Origin: Trogon surrucura
Taxonomy: Eukaryota; Chordata; Aves; Trogoniformes; Trogonidae
Assembly: GCA_020746105.1 (NCBI GenBank)
Contig: CM036658.1
Location: 32,823,099 to 32,887,098 of the forward strand
Reading direction: 5' to 3'
DNA: 64,000 nt
Shown here: piece by piece, positions 27,701-40,000 of the stretch
Position numbering within the stretch: position 1 is the stretch's first letter
Layout of the letters: the number at the start of each line of letters is the position of its first letter
Program-made: the position numbers and the translations under genes
The notes under the pieces: model-generated
What the model saw: only the letters and a program-made list of their open reading frames with translations
Databases searched by the model: none
Told to the model about the DNA's origin: nothing

Positions 27701-29411
27701 TTATGCAGTGACAAGGCAACAGGCCCTATTAGTGAGCAGGCTTGAGGTGCACAAGAAGCTGGGCAGGGATGCTGCTTGGAGAGCTGTAATTTGTGTTGTG
27801 CTAACCCATGATACTTAGATATGAGTATTTTAGTAACCTCCAATCTAACTTAACTAAAAAGATACTATAGTAGTATTAAACTACTTAAACAGGCAATGAC
27901 AGATTCCTAAGAAGTGAGATTTCCAGGGCCAAGTGGCCTCATTTAATGGAGTGAGTGATAGTTTCAAGCTTTTGAAATCTGTTGCACTGATTGGAGGAGT
28001 ACTATTTCTTACCTTGCCACAGATCTCCTGGTTGATTCTAAATTGTAAATTGCTCTGTCTCTTCCTACTTGTTCTTGGTTTTTTTTTCGCTGAAGATCAC
28101 GTCAGCTATAGCACCTCTTGCTGGACAGCTGCAGTTCAGGCCTTTTGTGTAGCCTCATACCACCTAGGAGAACCGTAACACCTCACGAGGCTTCCTCAGA
28201 CAACCAGTCATATACTATAATCTCAGATGTTACCCCCTAGCAAGAGGCTCTTGTATCAACTTTCTCCCTCTTTCGCCTATGCCATGATCCCAGCATGCAG
28301 GTCTATACAAGGGCTTGTCCCTAACCAACATTTATCTGTCCATGTTTTGAAACAAGCAGAGGAACCAAGCTGGGATGCAGATGCCTGTATTAACATATTT
28401 CTATATAGCAACATATTCTATATACTGCTAGGGCAACCACACCTTGAATGACTGCAGATGGACAGCAGTCAGGATGTGCCCTGTTGGGCTCGAGGTACCT
28501 GTGAAGACACAAAAGACACAAAAGAATCACAGCCAGCCAGCCAACCCACCCTGGTGAAGCAGACTTGCCACAGAGACACAGGCCAGCAAGCCGAGATGCC
28601 AGGGTGTGTCAGGGAGGAATAAAACCACGAGCTTTGTCCTAGAGTGACACGAAAAATTCCTGACATCAAGTAAAACAGCTCCTCACTTGAGAATGGGATG
28701 GGGGTTTGAATCAAAAATCTTTGCTGTCCTAACACGTCAGCACAACAAATTATTTTAAAGACTACTTTGAATGCAGAGTTGGTTCCAGTTTTGCTCCTGT
28801 CTGTGCACTTTTGCAGACTGCTTGGCCAAATTTGTTGGCATGGGCCTTTTGGGAAGACATGGGTGCCACCTACCACGGCTACCCCAAAGGCAAGTTTCTT
28901 AGATGTACACACAGACTACTGATCATGCAAGTACCCTGCAAACATCTGAAGCTGTGAAATTCAACTTCATACTCTACTGGCTGAGTGCTGAAAAATCATA
29001 CCAGATACTGGCTGAAAATCATACCAGAAGAGGGTCCATGGATTAGACTGTGAAAGCTGAAAGAAATGAAGGAGACCATACACTCGTCCATCAAAGAAGC
29101 TCCGAGTCATGATTACAGGTCTGCTTTCAGCTCCAGCTCTGCTGACTTGTTTATAGTCCCATTCAGAGAGAATCTGGGGGGAATTTGCTCCACTCCCTTG
29201 GCTGGTCAGACAGCAGAGCCAGCCCAGAAAGGGACACCTGGAGCCTGTGTGTGCTACTCAATTTCAGAAGACACAAACTGGAAAGGAAAGCAGTGGAATA
29301 TGGCACAGGTGAGCCTGTGACTCTGCCTTGTGGGATGGATGATGGATCACCTCAAATGCCTCCAGCTCCCCCGCCAGAGGTATACTCAGTCTGCGCAAAG
29401 AGAGGGTGTCT
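23111..29411. other. Unassigned intergenic DNA
   Basis: It contains the compound microsatellite at 24684. From about 28.5 kb rightward the base composition becomes GC-richer and may belong to the same insertion as the probable LTR at 29.4 kb. No gene was recognised, including the neighbours LVRN, ARL14EPL or COMMD10 that I would expect near AP3S1. Confidence 0.55.
24684..24755 (+). repeat. Compound tetranucleotide repeat (GTAT then CTAT)
   Basis: About seven GTAT units switch directly to CTAT units, interrupted by single CTGT and CCAT variants. This is typical of an old, variable microsatellite. Confidence 0.95.
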
Positions 29412-29733
29412 TGACTTCCAATTCCCCCTCCATCAAAGCACAGTCTCCGAGGGCCTAAACAAATGTCTCGAGCAGTCTGGGTTTTCTCTGACCCCAAACA
29501 AGCCAGAGCTGCCTGCCTAGCACCTGTCCGTGTTTGTGTGGGGGTGACTCAGCGCTTTGCTGAGCCCCTGCCCCAGCCCTGCACTGGTGGAGCTGTGGGG
29601 TCAGGTAGAGCTTGGAGCTGTGCTGGGAGAGGCAGGGGAAACACCCCCTTCCGAAGTCCCCACCATCCCCCAGACCGGTTCTCAGTAATTTTCCACAAGG
29701 GCTAAACAACGTGATGTGGCGAGAACTTGACTG

Positions 29734-29740
29734 TATAAAA
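29734..29740 (+). promoter_or_regulatory. TATA box of the probable LTR
   Basis: TATAAAA in GACTGTATAAAAGGCGCTC. The G/C-rich flanks are typical of a TATA promoter. Transcription would start near 29762-29770 and run rightward, toward the 3' end of AP3S1 and antisense to it. Confidence 0.5.
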
Positions 29741-29871
29741 GGCGCTCACCCCGGGCAGTTGGGTGCTTTTCGCCCACCACTAGAAGATGGCTGCATGTGC
29801 CATGGTCGTCGCTGGATCCAAGGCTGGTGACCTTTCCTTTTCCTATCTCTTTCCTTCTCTCTCTTTCTAGT

Positions 29872-29911
29872 CTTAACAAAAGGCTATCTATGGCTTAACA
29901 AAAGGCTATCT
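29872..29911 (+). repeat. 18-bp tandem duplication in the probable LTR
   Basis: CTTAACAAAAGGCTATCT occurs identically at 29872-29889 and 29894-29911, a 22-bp period. It looks like a recent local duplication just after the pyrimidine tract. Confidence 0.85.
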
Positions 29912-30093
29912 TCTGCTTCCTAATCGCTCATTGTTGTGAGGCGTGTTGATTGCGCTAAGTGGAGGATTGAAATACGTTGTTGTTAGGTTATTGATAAACA
30001 AAACTGGTGTTACGATCCTTGGAGTGACTCACCTTAATCCTGGCCTGGGAATCACGAACCTGAGTCATCGTCCAGAAAGCTTGGGACGTGACA

Positions 30094-32779
30094 GTCTCAG
30101 AGCACTCCTAATGCAGCACAAACACAAAACTTATGCAAACAAGGAACCTGTCTGTGAAGCCAACGTTGCAGTGTGACTACCTCTGCGTTTCAACCCACAG
30201 ACTGGAGGTAATAACTTTACCTGAGCTCAGTGAGCATTTTGTGTTAAATACTGAACACCAAAAATTGCAAGGACAGATCACTTCTTTAAATGAAGAGAGG
30301 AAGATAGGTTTACAATTTACTATTATAATCATAAAAGCAAATAACTAAAGATTATTCTTTTGTGAAATTAACAATTTACCTTTAGTCAATTTTAGCAGTA
30401 CTTGGCTGCTTTCCCTGCTCCTAGTAAAATTATGAATACTCCGTAGAGAAGTCGAGAAATGTATTTTGTGCAAGACTTAGGCTCTGTTTTTCTTTAAGTT
30501 ATAAGCAGACAATGATTTGTTTTGTGACATTTTAATTTCCAGTTCCTTCAGCATTTTATGCCCCGCATATGCTGCAATTCAGTATCAAGGAGCTTTATGA
30601 GGTGACCCTTAGAATACTAGCAGGCTGTCAGCATAGGCCTAAATAAAACTCGGGACTAATTTTAGCATTTATTGGAATGTACTACTAGAAAGAAAAGGTC
30701 AAATGTCCTCACAGGAAGGCAGCACCAATTTGAATTTCTGCCTTGAATCTGTTTATCCCTTGCAAGAACTGACACTTCCCTCCACCCATTCCTGTCAAGC
30801 AGAATAAATCTGAGCAGCAACATGTTTAAGAGGAGAAATTTTGTATACACTTGTAATGTTTTAAAATAAGCCCTCTTCCTCAAATACAGCCAGAACAGTG
30901 CTTCATTATTCAGGGAGAAGCAAGTGCATGGACATAGTACCTGCAGTGTCCGTGCTGTCAATACCGCAGAGAGCATTCTCATCTGATTCTAACATGAGAC
31001 ACTTCTAGTGAAGTGGAGCCAAAAGATTTTTTCAGCGGTACTCATTGCCCCTGCTCCGGTGGAAAAACTATCTGCTCTGTTTCAGGTCTATGGAGGCAGC
31101 CAGGAATGCCCAACTCACTCTCTGGACCTTTTTATCCTTTCTGCCACGTCACCATTTCTTTACAAAAATTCATTTTGCAAGAAGGAAGAAAACCATCTAT
31201 CTGCTCCACAAAGACTTCAGGGAAAGCAAAATGCTCCCAATACCTCTCCTCTCAATACTTTACAGAAGGTCTGCATCCCAGAAAAGTTATTTTGCTTCTC
31301 AAAGACTAAAAAATTACTATCCAGAACTAGCAGTTGCTGTCAGAGACTAATTGGGCTTAATCTAAGTTTCACAGTAAATATCTCTGAACTTGAAAGGCAC
31401 AATTCATAACAAGACAGCCACACTTTGGAGACAAGCACTCTGAACAGCCACTACACCCAAGCCTCAGGACTGCTTTCCGAGGGCACTTCAACCTGCATCC
31501 CCAGAATACAAACAAATGTGGAAAATACTTATTTCGTGGCATATTAAGACAAGTAATCACCTGTGGGACTTTCTAACAACAGAAAACCAGGAGGTGTGGG
31601 CAAATGCAGGAAAAACAGATTAGTTAAGGCATCCTGAAGCCTTAATTATCAATCTGTATTATTCATGTTACACAGTCTCCTTAAAATTATCTCTGTGCAT
31701 GATGTACCAAGGACTATCAAAAGGAGTACAGGTAGTACTTACTACAGTTAAATTGCTAGGATCACATTAAAAGGTTTCTTCCCCAGAGAATTTCAATAGC
31801 AAGGAATGAAAAATGTTTTAACTCTATAAGCTTACAAATCTGGAAAAAAAAACCAGAAAAATTTTGTGAGGCAAAAAACCAGAGGACTTGGAATCATTTT
31901 TGAAATTGTGAGCTCCTTTCACAACCAGCCAACAGAATTCTCTGCAGCTCAGAGTACCAAATGTTTCAAAATTTCCTACTTGTCCTTCTGCAGCAGCATT
32001 AACTAAATTCTCACAGGGGGAACAACACAGCAAATTTTCAATATCTACTTCTAATGTCACATGGTCTATGCATTAAGCAGAAAAGCAAAAGTTAGCAAAA
32101 GCAGGCGATATTATAACAGTTCCAGATTTCTACAAGCTAGACTGTCTAACTTAGGAATACTAAACAATACTCCACTTCACAGGTGACAAACAACATGGCA
32201 CATTTCATTCTCTCAGTTTCTTTAGTGAAAATGAGAAAGTTGCAGTTAAACCTCATCTGAAATTTCCTGAATCTTCAAACTGAGAAATTTAATTTGGAAG
32301 AATAAATACTCTTTTCAAGAGGTATGGAGAGGGCAATTCCGTTTTCAGGAGTATTTACAAAATAGTAAGCGTTACTTGCTGCTTATTAAATGTAATATGA
32401 ACAATACACACGAAGTTTTTCTCTCCACCCCTGCTCCCCACCCCACCCCCAAGAAATACATTAAAATTCCTTGGATTGTAGCAGTTTTCTATTTCAGAAG
32501 TAACTTCTCTTCTTCTCTCTCAAAAGGCACCAATGACAGTTACTATGGATCAAACACAGAGTGTGATAAGATTCCAAGTTTATCCTATGAGGTATGGCCT
32601 AACATTCAATTCAAAGGAAAAGAATGTTCAGTTTACATCAAATCCAATTTTCCGAAGTAACACAAGGCCTCCCAGACTTGTCCTGAAATGTGTTGCCCTT
32701 GACACAATATTACCGTATTTTCACGTGCAGTACTAACTTTGCTTTTTTTGGAGAAGAAAACGTCACAAAAATTATTAAA
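30094..32779. other. Unassigned DNA between LTR and AP3S1 3' end
   Basis: AT-rich. Several short open frames on both strands, none with a recognisable family motif. Part of it could still be AP3S1 3'UTR if an even more distal polyadenylation site is used. Confidence 0.5.
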
Positions 32780-32794
32780 TATCCCAATTATATT

Positions 32795-32807
32795 TTTATT
32801 GTTTATT
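32795..32807 (-). terminator. AP3S1: Candidate distal polyadenylation signal pair of AP3S1
   Basis: Two AATAAA hexamers, one base apart, lie on the minus strand (AATAAACAATAAA). About 25-35 nt further on there is a T/G-rich stretch (TTTTTGTGACGTTTTC), the usual arrangement of a strong cleavage site. It would make the 3'UTR about 1.15 kb long. Confidence 0.45.
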
Positions 32808-33446
32808 TAAACAGGACTTGTACATCACACAGAGCTTAAGAGCATGATTATAAAAACCAATCACTATCCCCCTTTTTTTTTTTGTAATCACAGAAGAGTT
32901 TAAGAGCTGAGTAACTTACACAGAAGTGATAGCACTTAGGTTTTCTGAGGTCTTGGCAATACTGAGTATCTCATAAATCTAATTCTCTACATAGAGAATC
33001 ACAAATGTCACCAGACACAGAGGCCCTATTAAAGTATCCTTATTTATCTTTCCAGAGTGGTTTCTTTATCACATTACTTGATGCACTCACATTTACAATT
33101 CTGAGCTGCACAATCTCCTCAGCCCATTCTGTGCTTTTCACATTACACACGGCAGCTACGGAGACCCTTATTCCCAAAACACAGTTAGACCATCAGGGTA
33201 AGTGTATCAGATTGTGTAAGTAACTTCTCAACATCTACATGTAAACAGAAGTCGTTGGAACCTCAGTAAAGGCAGTTTTTCCTTCAGAATAATAATGAGC
33301 AGCTTTTGTGAGAAATATAAAGAGCCAACATGTTCAACACAATATCCCCGTGTAATTCCTTCCGAGATTAAACTACAACATTAATGCTTGCTAAAACAGT
33401 ACTTACATATATTGTCAGTTGGCTCCATGAATAGGAAATAACATGA

Positions 33447-33507
33447 TTTATTGCAAAGAGTAGATTTCAGACAAACAGGTATTTAGAAGTCCAGTTATGA
33501 TTTTATT
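33447..33507 (-). terminator. AP3S1: Candidate proximal polyadenylation signals of AP3S1
   Basis: Two canonical AATAAA hexamers on the minus strand (33502-33507 and 33447-33452) lie about 440 and 500 nt after the stop codon. Either would give a short 3'UTR. Hexamers are common in AT-rich DNA, so use is unproven. Confidence 0.4.
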
Positions 33508-33948
33508 TCAACAAAAGATGAGTTTAATGTTTTCATGCAACTTTTGCATTTAAGTCTTAAATAATCATGACAGCAGAAACAGTTAAGGAATGCATTAGTT
33601 ATAGACCTTAGTGAATATACAAAAACCCTCAGCATTATAGGTTATACAAAGTAAAGAACATCTTAAATACTTCCCCAAAATACTGCAGCAGCCGAGACAC
33701 AGTGATATGCCTTACAAGGGCATAGGAATGTAATTTAGAAATCACACGGGAACTATCCATTTCCTTTAATTTCACAAACAAGACAAAAGCAACATTCAAC
33801 TCCACACACCATTTTTTTCAAATTATGTCTATACAGTACCATGAGTTTTATCCAAATAGTAAAAGTTAAACACCTCATTTATTTAGTAAACAATTATGTG
33901 GTAATTCTCTATGAACCTTCTTCCTCGGTTTTACCTGGAGTAGCCATG

Positions 33949-34077
33949 TTATTTAAAAGAGGGCAGGTTTGGCACTTTTATACTGATGTCACCAATATTA
34001 ATATTTCTTGGGATCTCTGGAAGATTCATATTCTTTACAGCTGAAACAGCCCGGGCTGGAGCTCCTGCTAAACCAGC
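33949..34077 (-). CDS. AP3S1: AP3S1 terminal coding exon (42 codons + stop)
   Basis: This exon runs from [20 protein letters not shown] to [11 protein letters not shown] and the TAA stop at 33949-33951 (tta on the plus strand). The acceptor is TTTATACACAG. This tail extends past the core sigma fold and is typical of AP-3 sigma subunits. Its sequence separates AP3S1 from AP3S2. The same exon must continue into the 3'UTR. Confidence 0.97.
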   Translation of the reverse strand, partial: AGLAGAPARAVSAVKNMNLPEIPRNINIGDISIKVPNLPSFK

Positions 34078-37000
34078 CTGTGTATAAAGTGAGGGAAAAT
34101 GCAAGTCAGGCAACATTGGTCACACAACAATTCACTACCAATATACACAGACAACTAACTTTTCAAGTATTTCCATGGTTACACAATTAGAAAGACCAGA
34201 TGGTAACTGTGTTTGGAATGAAATGGGTTATTTGGAAATATTAAACCAGAAAGAGAAAACAGTTCACACATTCCTTTTTATATGGTAAAACATGTAATGT
34301 CAACTTGATGGAAAAGTATGTGGGGAGGAATACGAGGCTTACCGAAGTGTGTGTAATGTATAGCTTACAGAACAGACTCAAGTTATCTGAAGTCCAATGA
34401 GCTGTCTTTGTCTCTTACCTATTCTAAAATTCACACGGTTCACAGTTGACTAACACTAGTTAAAGGTTCAGAATACATGACCTCCAAGTCACAAGCTACT
34501 GAATATCAGTTGAACCGTGTTACAAATCTAAATGAACATATATATATATATATATATATGTATATAAGGTATTTTAAGGCAGCTTAGCCTAAAATGAAAA
34601 GGATTAACAACTTGCATTTGTGGGTGATAAAGAGCATGCCAAGAGATCATTTTAATAGACCAACTGGAGTAATCTTCTGTCCCACAATATCTAATTATAT
34701 GCTAATGTACCTGCAGCCCCTCAGGCACACTGCATCATTACATAATATGTGGTTATGCCAAATTAAACACGGAAGTACTTATTTTGTATTAAAGCCCTCT
34801 ACTGTATGCAGTCTTTCTTCATTCAAAGCCAGACACTTTCCGTATAAACATGCAAATTTTACCACATAGAAGTTCATTACTGACTTCCATTTGGTTCTGC
34901 CTTTTAGATAAAATAACTGCCAAGTTTACACACTGGAGTATATTACTGAAATGCTAACAAAGATGATTTACAGCTTAGAGGTCTGGAGGCATGCCAAATA
35001 TGATACTTTCCCTATTGCTTCTGAAGAACACGTCTGCAAAACCTCATTATTTTAAGGACTATTAATAAAGGCCAACACCTAAGTCGTTAATGTATTTAAT
35101 GCTGTCTAGAAAAGGTACCTTGCATGTTAAGCACAGAAATAGTTCTCCTATAAGTTCAGATTATCTATGTATATTTAGAATTAGCTATGTGGTTTTATTT
35201 CAGGATTGCCAAAGAAGAGTAAAAATCATGTTTGTTCTTACTGAGGGGGAAAAAAAAAAAGAATATGTTTAAAATAGAGCTCTAATTTGCAGGGGAAAAA
35301 AAAAAAGACATCACATTGCAAATTCTGTGATTGTGTGAAAAAATTAACATTTATTTTGATGTTCCAGGAGTAGGATAAAAAATAGTGAAAAATAATAAAG
35401 ACCACAAAGTGATTTTTCAGAACTAATATTTTTAGAATGTGGCACCTTTCAGGCCAGTAAAAAAGGAGCAATCCACAAGAAACGAAGCAACATGCTAATA
35501 ACTGGTTAAATAAAAGATTAAACCTGTAGAAATGAAAGGTCTTTCATTACAAGACTTGTCAAAGACTGAAGAAACCAGTCCATTTGCAGATAAAATAATT
35601 CTGAGCAAGAATACAGCAAAACAAAACAACAAAAATTTCTGGAAAAGTTTGTGTCCTACTTGAATAGTATTGGTAGGTGACTACTGCTCAAAGTATAATC
35701 TTTTCAAATTCTTGATTTTCATTGAAATTACCAGGGAGTACACCTGACGCTCTCAATACTCCATGAAAGAGGACAGACATCCCATAAACTCCGCAGATAA
35801 CAATTCTAGTTTTTGAAGGCTCTCAAAAAATTTTTCTTCCTTTTACCAATTTCTTATAAGAAATAAATTTAAGGTGAAACTAACCTAAGATTTCCACTTA
35901 AAATCCTACTATTCTCCTTATCCCTTCAGAAATACAACCTAAAATCAAAATAATACCCATTAAAGTTTCTGGTCTTGAACTAACCCTTTTTATATCATGT
36001 GGAAAGGCTAAAGCATCAGAAATCCCTAGATTTTAGTCACAGGAGGATTCCCAGTACCAGAAACGGAGACCAGAAAGCCATGAGTCATCCGTGCCAAAGT
36101 TGGGAAAGACACGTGCATGGAGAGGAGAAAGCTCAGGAAACTTCTAATGTAATCAAATAATCTGCTCTCACTTTGGCCCTGATATAATCCAAATTACTGG
36201 TTTTCAGAAGTATTTGAGAACTTTGAAATACTTCTTTGAAAATCAAGAGGACACCAGTGAAATTTTATCAGATAAAACAATACACCTATGTCCTTTTAAT
36301 TTGGTTCTATCCTTTAAATTCTATATTCAGTAACTGGAGAAAAATTCTTTAAGCACAACCAGAAGTGGGGTAATGTAAACTGTTTTCCATAGAAAAGATG
36401 ATAATACTAAAGTAGTAACAAAAGCAATGAATTATACAATTTGTAACTGAAACAATGGGAAACCAGAAAAATATCATAGGTGAGGGACATGGTCCACACA
36501 AACAGGCATGGCTGGCAGTTCAGAAGAAAGATGCCTTCTAGGTGACTAGGATGGAGATTCCTTACCCTAACTTAATGGAAGTTAATTATTCTTAATGGAC
36601 AAACAGAAGTTTCAGTATAACTGGTCTTCATTTTTACCTACCTGCAGCTATCCTCATTACACAGACTTACAGTCCCTGCCTCCCGCCCCAATGGCATAGG
36701 ATACAATGGAGACACAATTGAGAATTATTTAAGATACCACAATTTACATGACCATTGCCCTTCCACCCCCCTATACCGTCACAACTTCGAACAGTCACAT
36801 GTCATGAGGACTATTCTGGATCAGGATCAATGAAGATCCCTGACAAAAGTCCTATGAATTTCAGATTACCTTTTTTTTTTTTTTTGCCAGTGAGATTGTC
36901 TTTCACTATTATATGCTGGAGTACAGATTTTCAAACTATTACAATCTCTTCTCCTGTAATTCTTCATATTATGTGGGTTTGTAATTCCACGTATATATAA

Positions 37001-40000
37001 TATGCATAGCAGAATGCTATTTATCACAATTAATGTCAACCCTATCAACCACAATACAGTTATACAGCATTTCAAGGACAGAGTAAACAGTTCATAAAAA
37101 ATGTCTCATGGATAAAATGACTGAAAAGTACTTTAACTTCCAACCAGGATAACTAGTAAGTTATTTCAAGTGCTAGTATAGCCTTAGCATTTCTTTTGAG
37201 CATGTCAGAGAGTGAACTAGTGTGTAGTCCTATTTATTGTAATTGCTTTACAGAAAGTAAACTGTATTTACAAGCACAACAGTACTACAATAAGTACTTC
37301 CAGCCCATCACACTTTTAAGGAGTTTTGTAAAGGTACTTGATTAAAAGAGCCATCACTGTAACACTGAACTGGATAAGCTTCAACTGCCCTTTTAATCAA
37401 ATAATTCAGAATATAAATTAGTGAGGTGCAAAGAAAAACTGTTTCGCTTGAGGAGAAAAAAAAGCAACAAAAACAACAACAAAAAAAACCCCACTAAACC
37501 AAAATGCAGCAACCTTTAAACATGCAGTGAATGATGAATTGTCTGTCACAGCAAGCAAATGACTTAAGCAAGTGAAAAATGAAACTCCTTAAGACATATT
37601 CATGAAATTTCAGAAATACAATATGAATTGCATACAGCTGGTATTACAATAAGCCAATACACCACATTTTTGCCACAGCTGCTTTGTCTTCTCAACTTCA
37701 TTTGATATTGAAGGTTCTACTTTAATGTAATGCTGTATATTAAAATTTTAGGTTCAGTTACTGCAAAAAATGTTTGTAAACATGTTCACGTACTTCTAGA
37801 GTGAAAGAGCAATTGCATTACAATGTTATTTTGAAGACTGAAATCAACACATTTAGTAACAGAACTCTTAATCTACTGGTCCTAGAATACCAAGTGAGAA
37901 ACATGAGCTGTTGTTAATTATTTAGGTCGTTATTTACCACTACAGGAATTAGTTTTCTTCATTCTTATTATAACCCTTTCCCATAATGCTCTACTGGTAG
38001 CTTTACGTGGAAGTGATCCCAGAAATATTGTTTTTTAAAAAGAAATTCAGAAAGCATTGCACATCACAAACATAGTTAATATGCATATACAAATAGAAAA
38101 AAATATTTAAAACCACTACCCCAAACAACTATAGACAGAGCTAGCTATCACAAAAATAAACATGTAAAAAATTACAGCCTACTGGAAAACAAAATAATGA
38201 AGGTTAATGCTTTGCAAAATAAGCCACCCGTTTCTAGATAATTTGGAGGTACTAGGGCCTCTCTGCTGCTGGTGTTTAATATCAATGCTTCTTTCCAGAA
38301 CAAGTATGACTTCAAAGCAGCAGGGTTATGAAATCATGAGAGGATGGAATACATAATATAAAGGAATGATTATGTCCCCTGTTTATGAAGTTAAATAAAT
38401 GAACATAATTAGAGAAAAAACAAAATGAAGTCTGCAAGTATATCAAAATGAGGCCAAACAGATAAGACTTAAGACATACTCTTAGAAATTTTAAGCACTT
38501 GAATCACAAAGAGAGTAATGGATGAGAATGATTAATTATTTGTTCGTTTGTTTTTCATTGCCAGACCCAAAAATAAAAACAGAATGTGTGAGCAGAACAG
38601 AAAAACAGCTTTGCACAACTTAAAAAAACAAAAGCAAAAAACCAAACAAGCTGAAATAAAACTCCCTACTGTTACAATGAAATACAGATTATATGTTACA
38701 AGTGTTGACATATTAGGCAGAGGAAGGTAATTTGCTTCATTTTCTTCATATGCTATAGCACACTTCAAATTTAGGTAAAATATCTCATACTCCCCAAAAA
38801 TATTTTTACTCTTTACAGCTTGGTGCTACTAAATTCAATTAGAGAATTGTATTTGTTAAAGGCATTAGATTGCTTTATTCTAAAAAGATCATGAGAAAAG
38901 TAAGAGAACTAAGCTATTATTATGTTAAATAAACTTCATCTGCTTAAGATTCCAGCTATTTAAAATACTTGCAGTTTGAGTAAACACATACTTAAAAATG
39001 AGTGGAAATGAATTTTGAAGTACTGCAATTAACACTAATTGACACTGAAACTGTTGAGCTGAACTAATGTTTCAAACAGCAAATGATGGGGGACAATGAC
39101 CATAAACTGAACTTCAAACACTTTCTTCACCTTTTTCAGATCCGTGTTAATATTCACGCTTAGTGACTGCAGTTACCAAGATATCGTAAAGCAAAGATCC
39201 AGTGATTCAGACTGCAAGGGCAGCCAATGTACATCTGAAGCTGAGTAGACATTGACAGCCCTTCTCATTTTATCTTACATATTCTTAAGATAAAAAGATT
39301 GTCTTCGGTATTTCAATATAATCTTTACACATTTCACTGATAATTTTATTCTGTTTGCATAAAACTAATTAAGTTGGTTTGGTTTGGTATGTTGGGTTTT
39401 TCTCAATGTTTTGTTCACCTGAAACTTGTTCTGAAACTTCTCTTTGCAAGCAGGTAAAAGTTCTCTGTTTTCATTTGGAAATACTAAAAAGTTGAGCAAA
39501 AGAGTTCATATTATTATTTTATATTATCAGGTACAAAATTCTCTCAGTACGGAAACTATTTTTATTACATCATCACATTTTGTTATCTGTGTGTTCAATT
39601 TTAGTGAGATTCGTTTTGCAGGTTTTTTTTGTTAATACTTATAAAAGTTCATATTCCCTTGATTCTTAAACAATGATCAAAGAAAAGTTAAATTCTAAAA
39701 CGTAGGAAGAGAAATAAAATAAAAAATATGATGTCAATGGAAAGCTAGTAAAATACACTATAGCCAATAAAAAGATGAGGGAACTACAAGAAGAAACTAG
39801 CACAAAAAGTAGGCTACAAGGACTAGTATGGGTAATTTTACACATAATTTTTGAGTCTGGCCTATATAATTTATTGCTTTTGACATCATTTTGCTTTCCC
39901 TTTTTGTTAAAATATATTTTTTCTAAAAGTCAGCAATACCTTTGTCTACCTGTCCTGTCTGGGAGACTGAAAGATAAAGGTCTGTAAGAGAGAAGAACGG

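Larger units (their letters stand above)
29412..30093 (+). mobile_element. Probable solo LTR (ERV), boundaries tentative
   Basis: A TATA box (TATAAAA, 29734-29740) sits in GC-richer DNA and is followed by a CCCGGG-containing leader, a pyrimidine tract (about 29830-29870) and a sequence ending CTTGGGACGTGACA. I associate this arrangement with bird ERV LTRs. The right end at 30093 gives a CA terminus. A possible 4-bp duplication, GTCT (29408-29411 and 30094-30097), would place the left end at a TG at 29412. Four bases can match by chance, so the left border is weak. Inside are three AP-1-like heptamers and an 18-bp tandem duplication. No viral genes adjoin it. Confidence 0.5.
32780..33948 (-). 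other. AP3S1: Putative AP3S1 3'UTR
   Basis: This is the AT-rich stretch downstream of the AP3S1 stop. Minus-strand AATAAA hexamers occur at 33878-33883, 33502-33507, 33447-33452 and as a tight pair at 32795-32807. The distal end is inferred from the last pair, which is followed by a T/G-rich stretch. The true 3' end could be at any of them. No open frame or repeat is recognised inside. Confidence 0.55.

Noticed and set aside
28469..28912. 147-codon open frame on the minus strand
   Set aside because: No family motif and no other exon nearby. An open frame of this length in a locally GC-richer stretch can arise by chance.
1..30093. Exons of expected AP3S1 neighbours (LVRN, ARL14EPL, COMMD10)
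   Set aside because: No peptide matching these families was seen in translated frames. They probably lie beyond the left edge, though short exons could be missed without a search.
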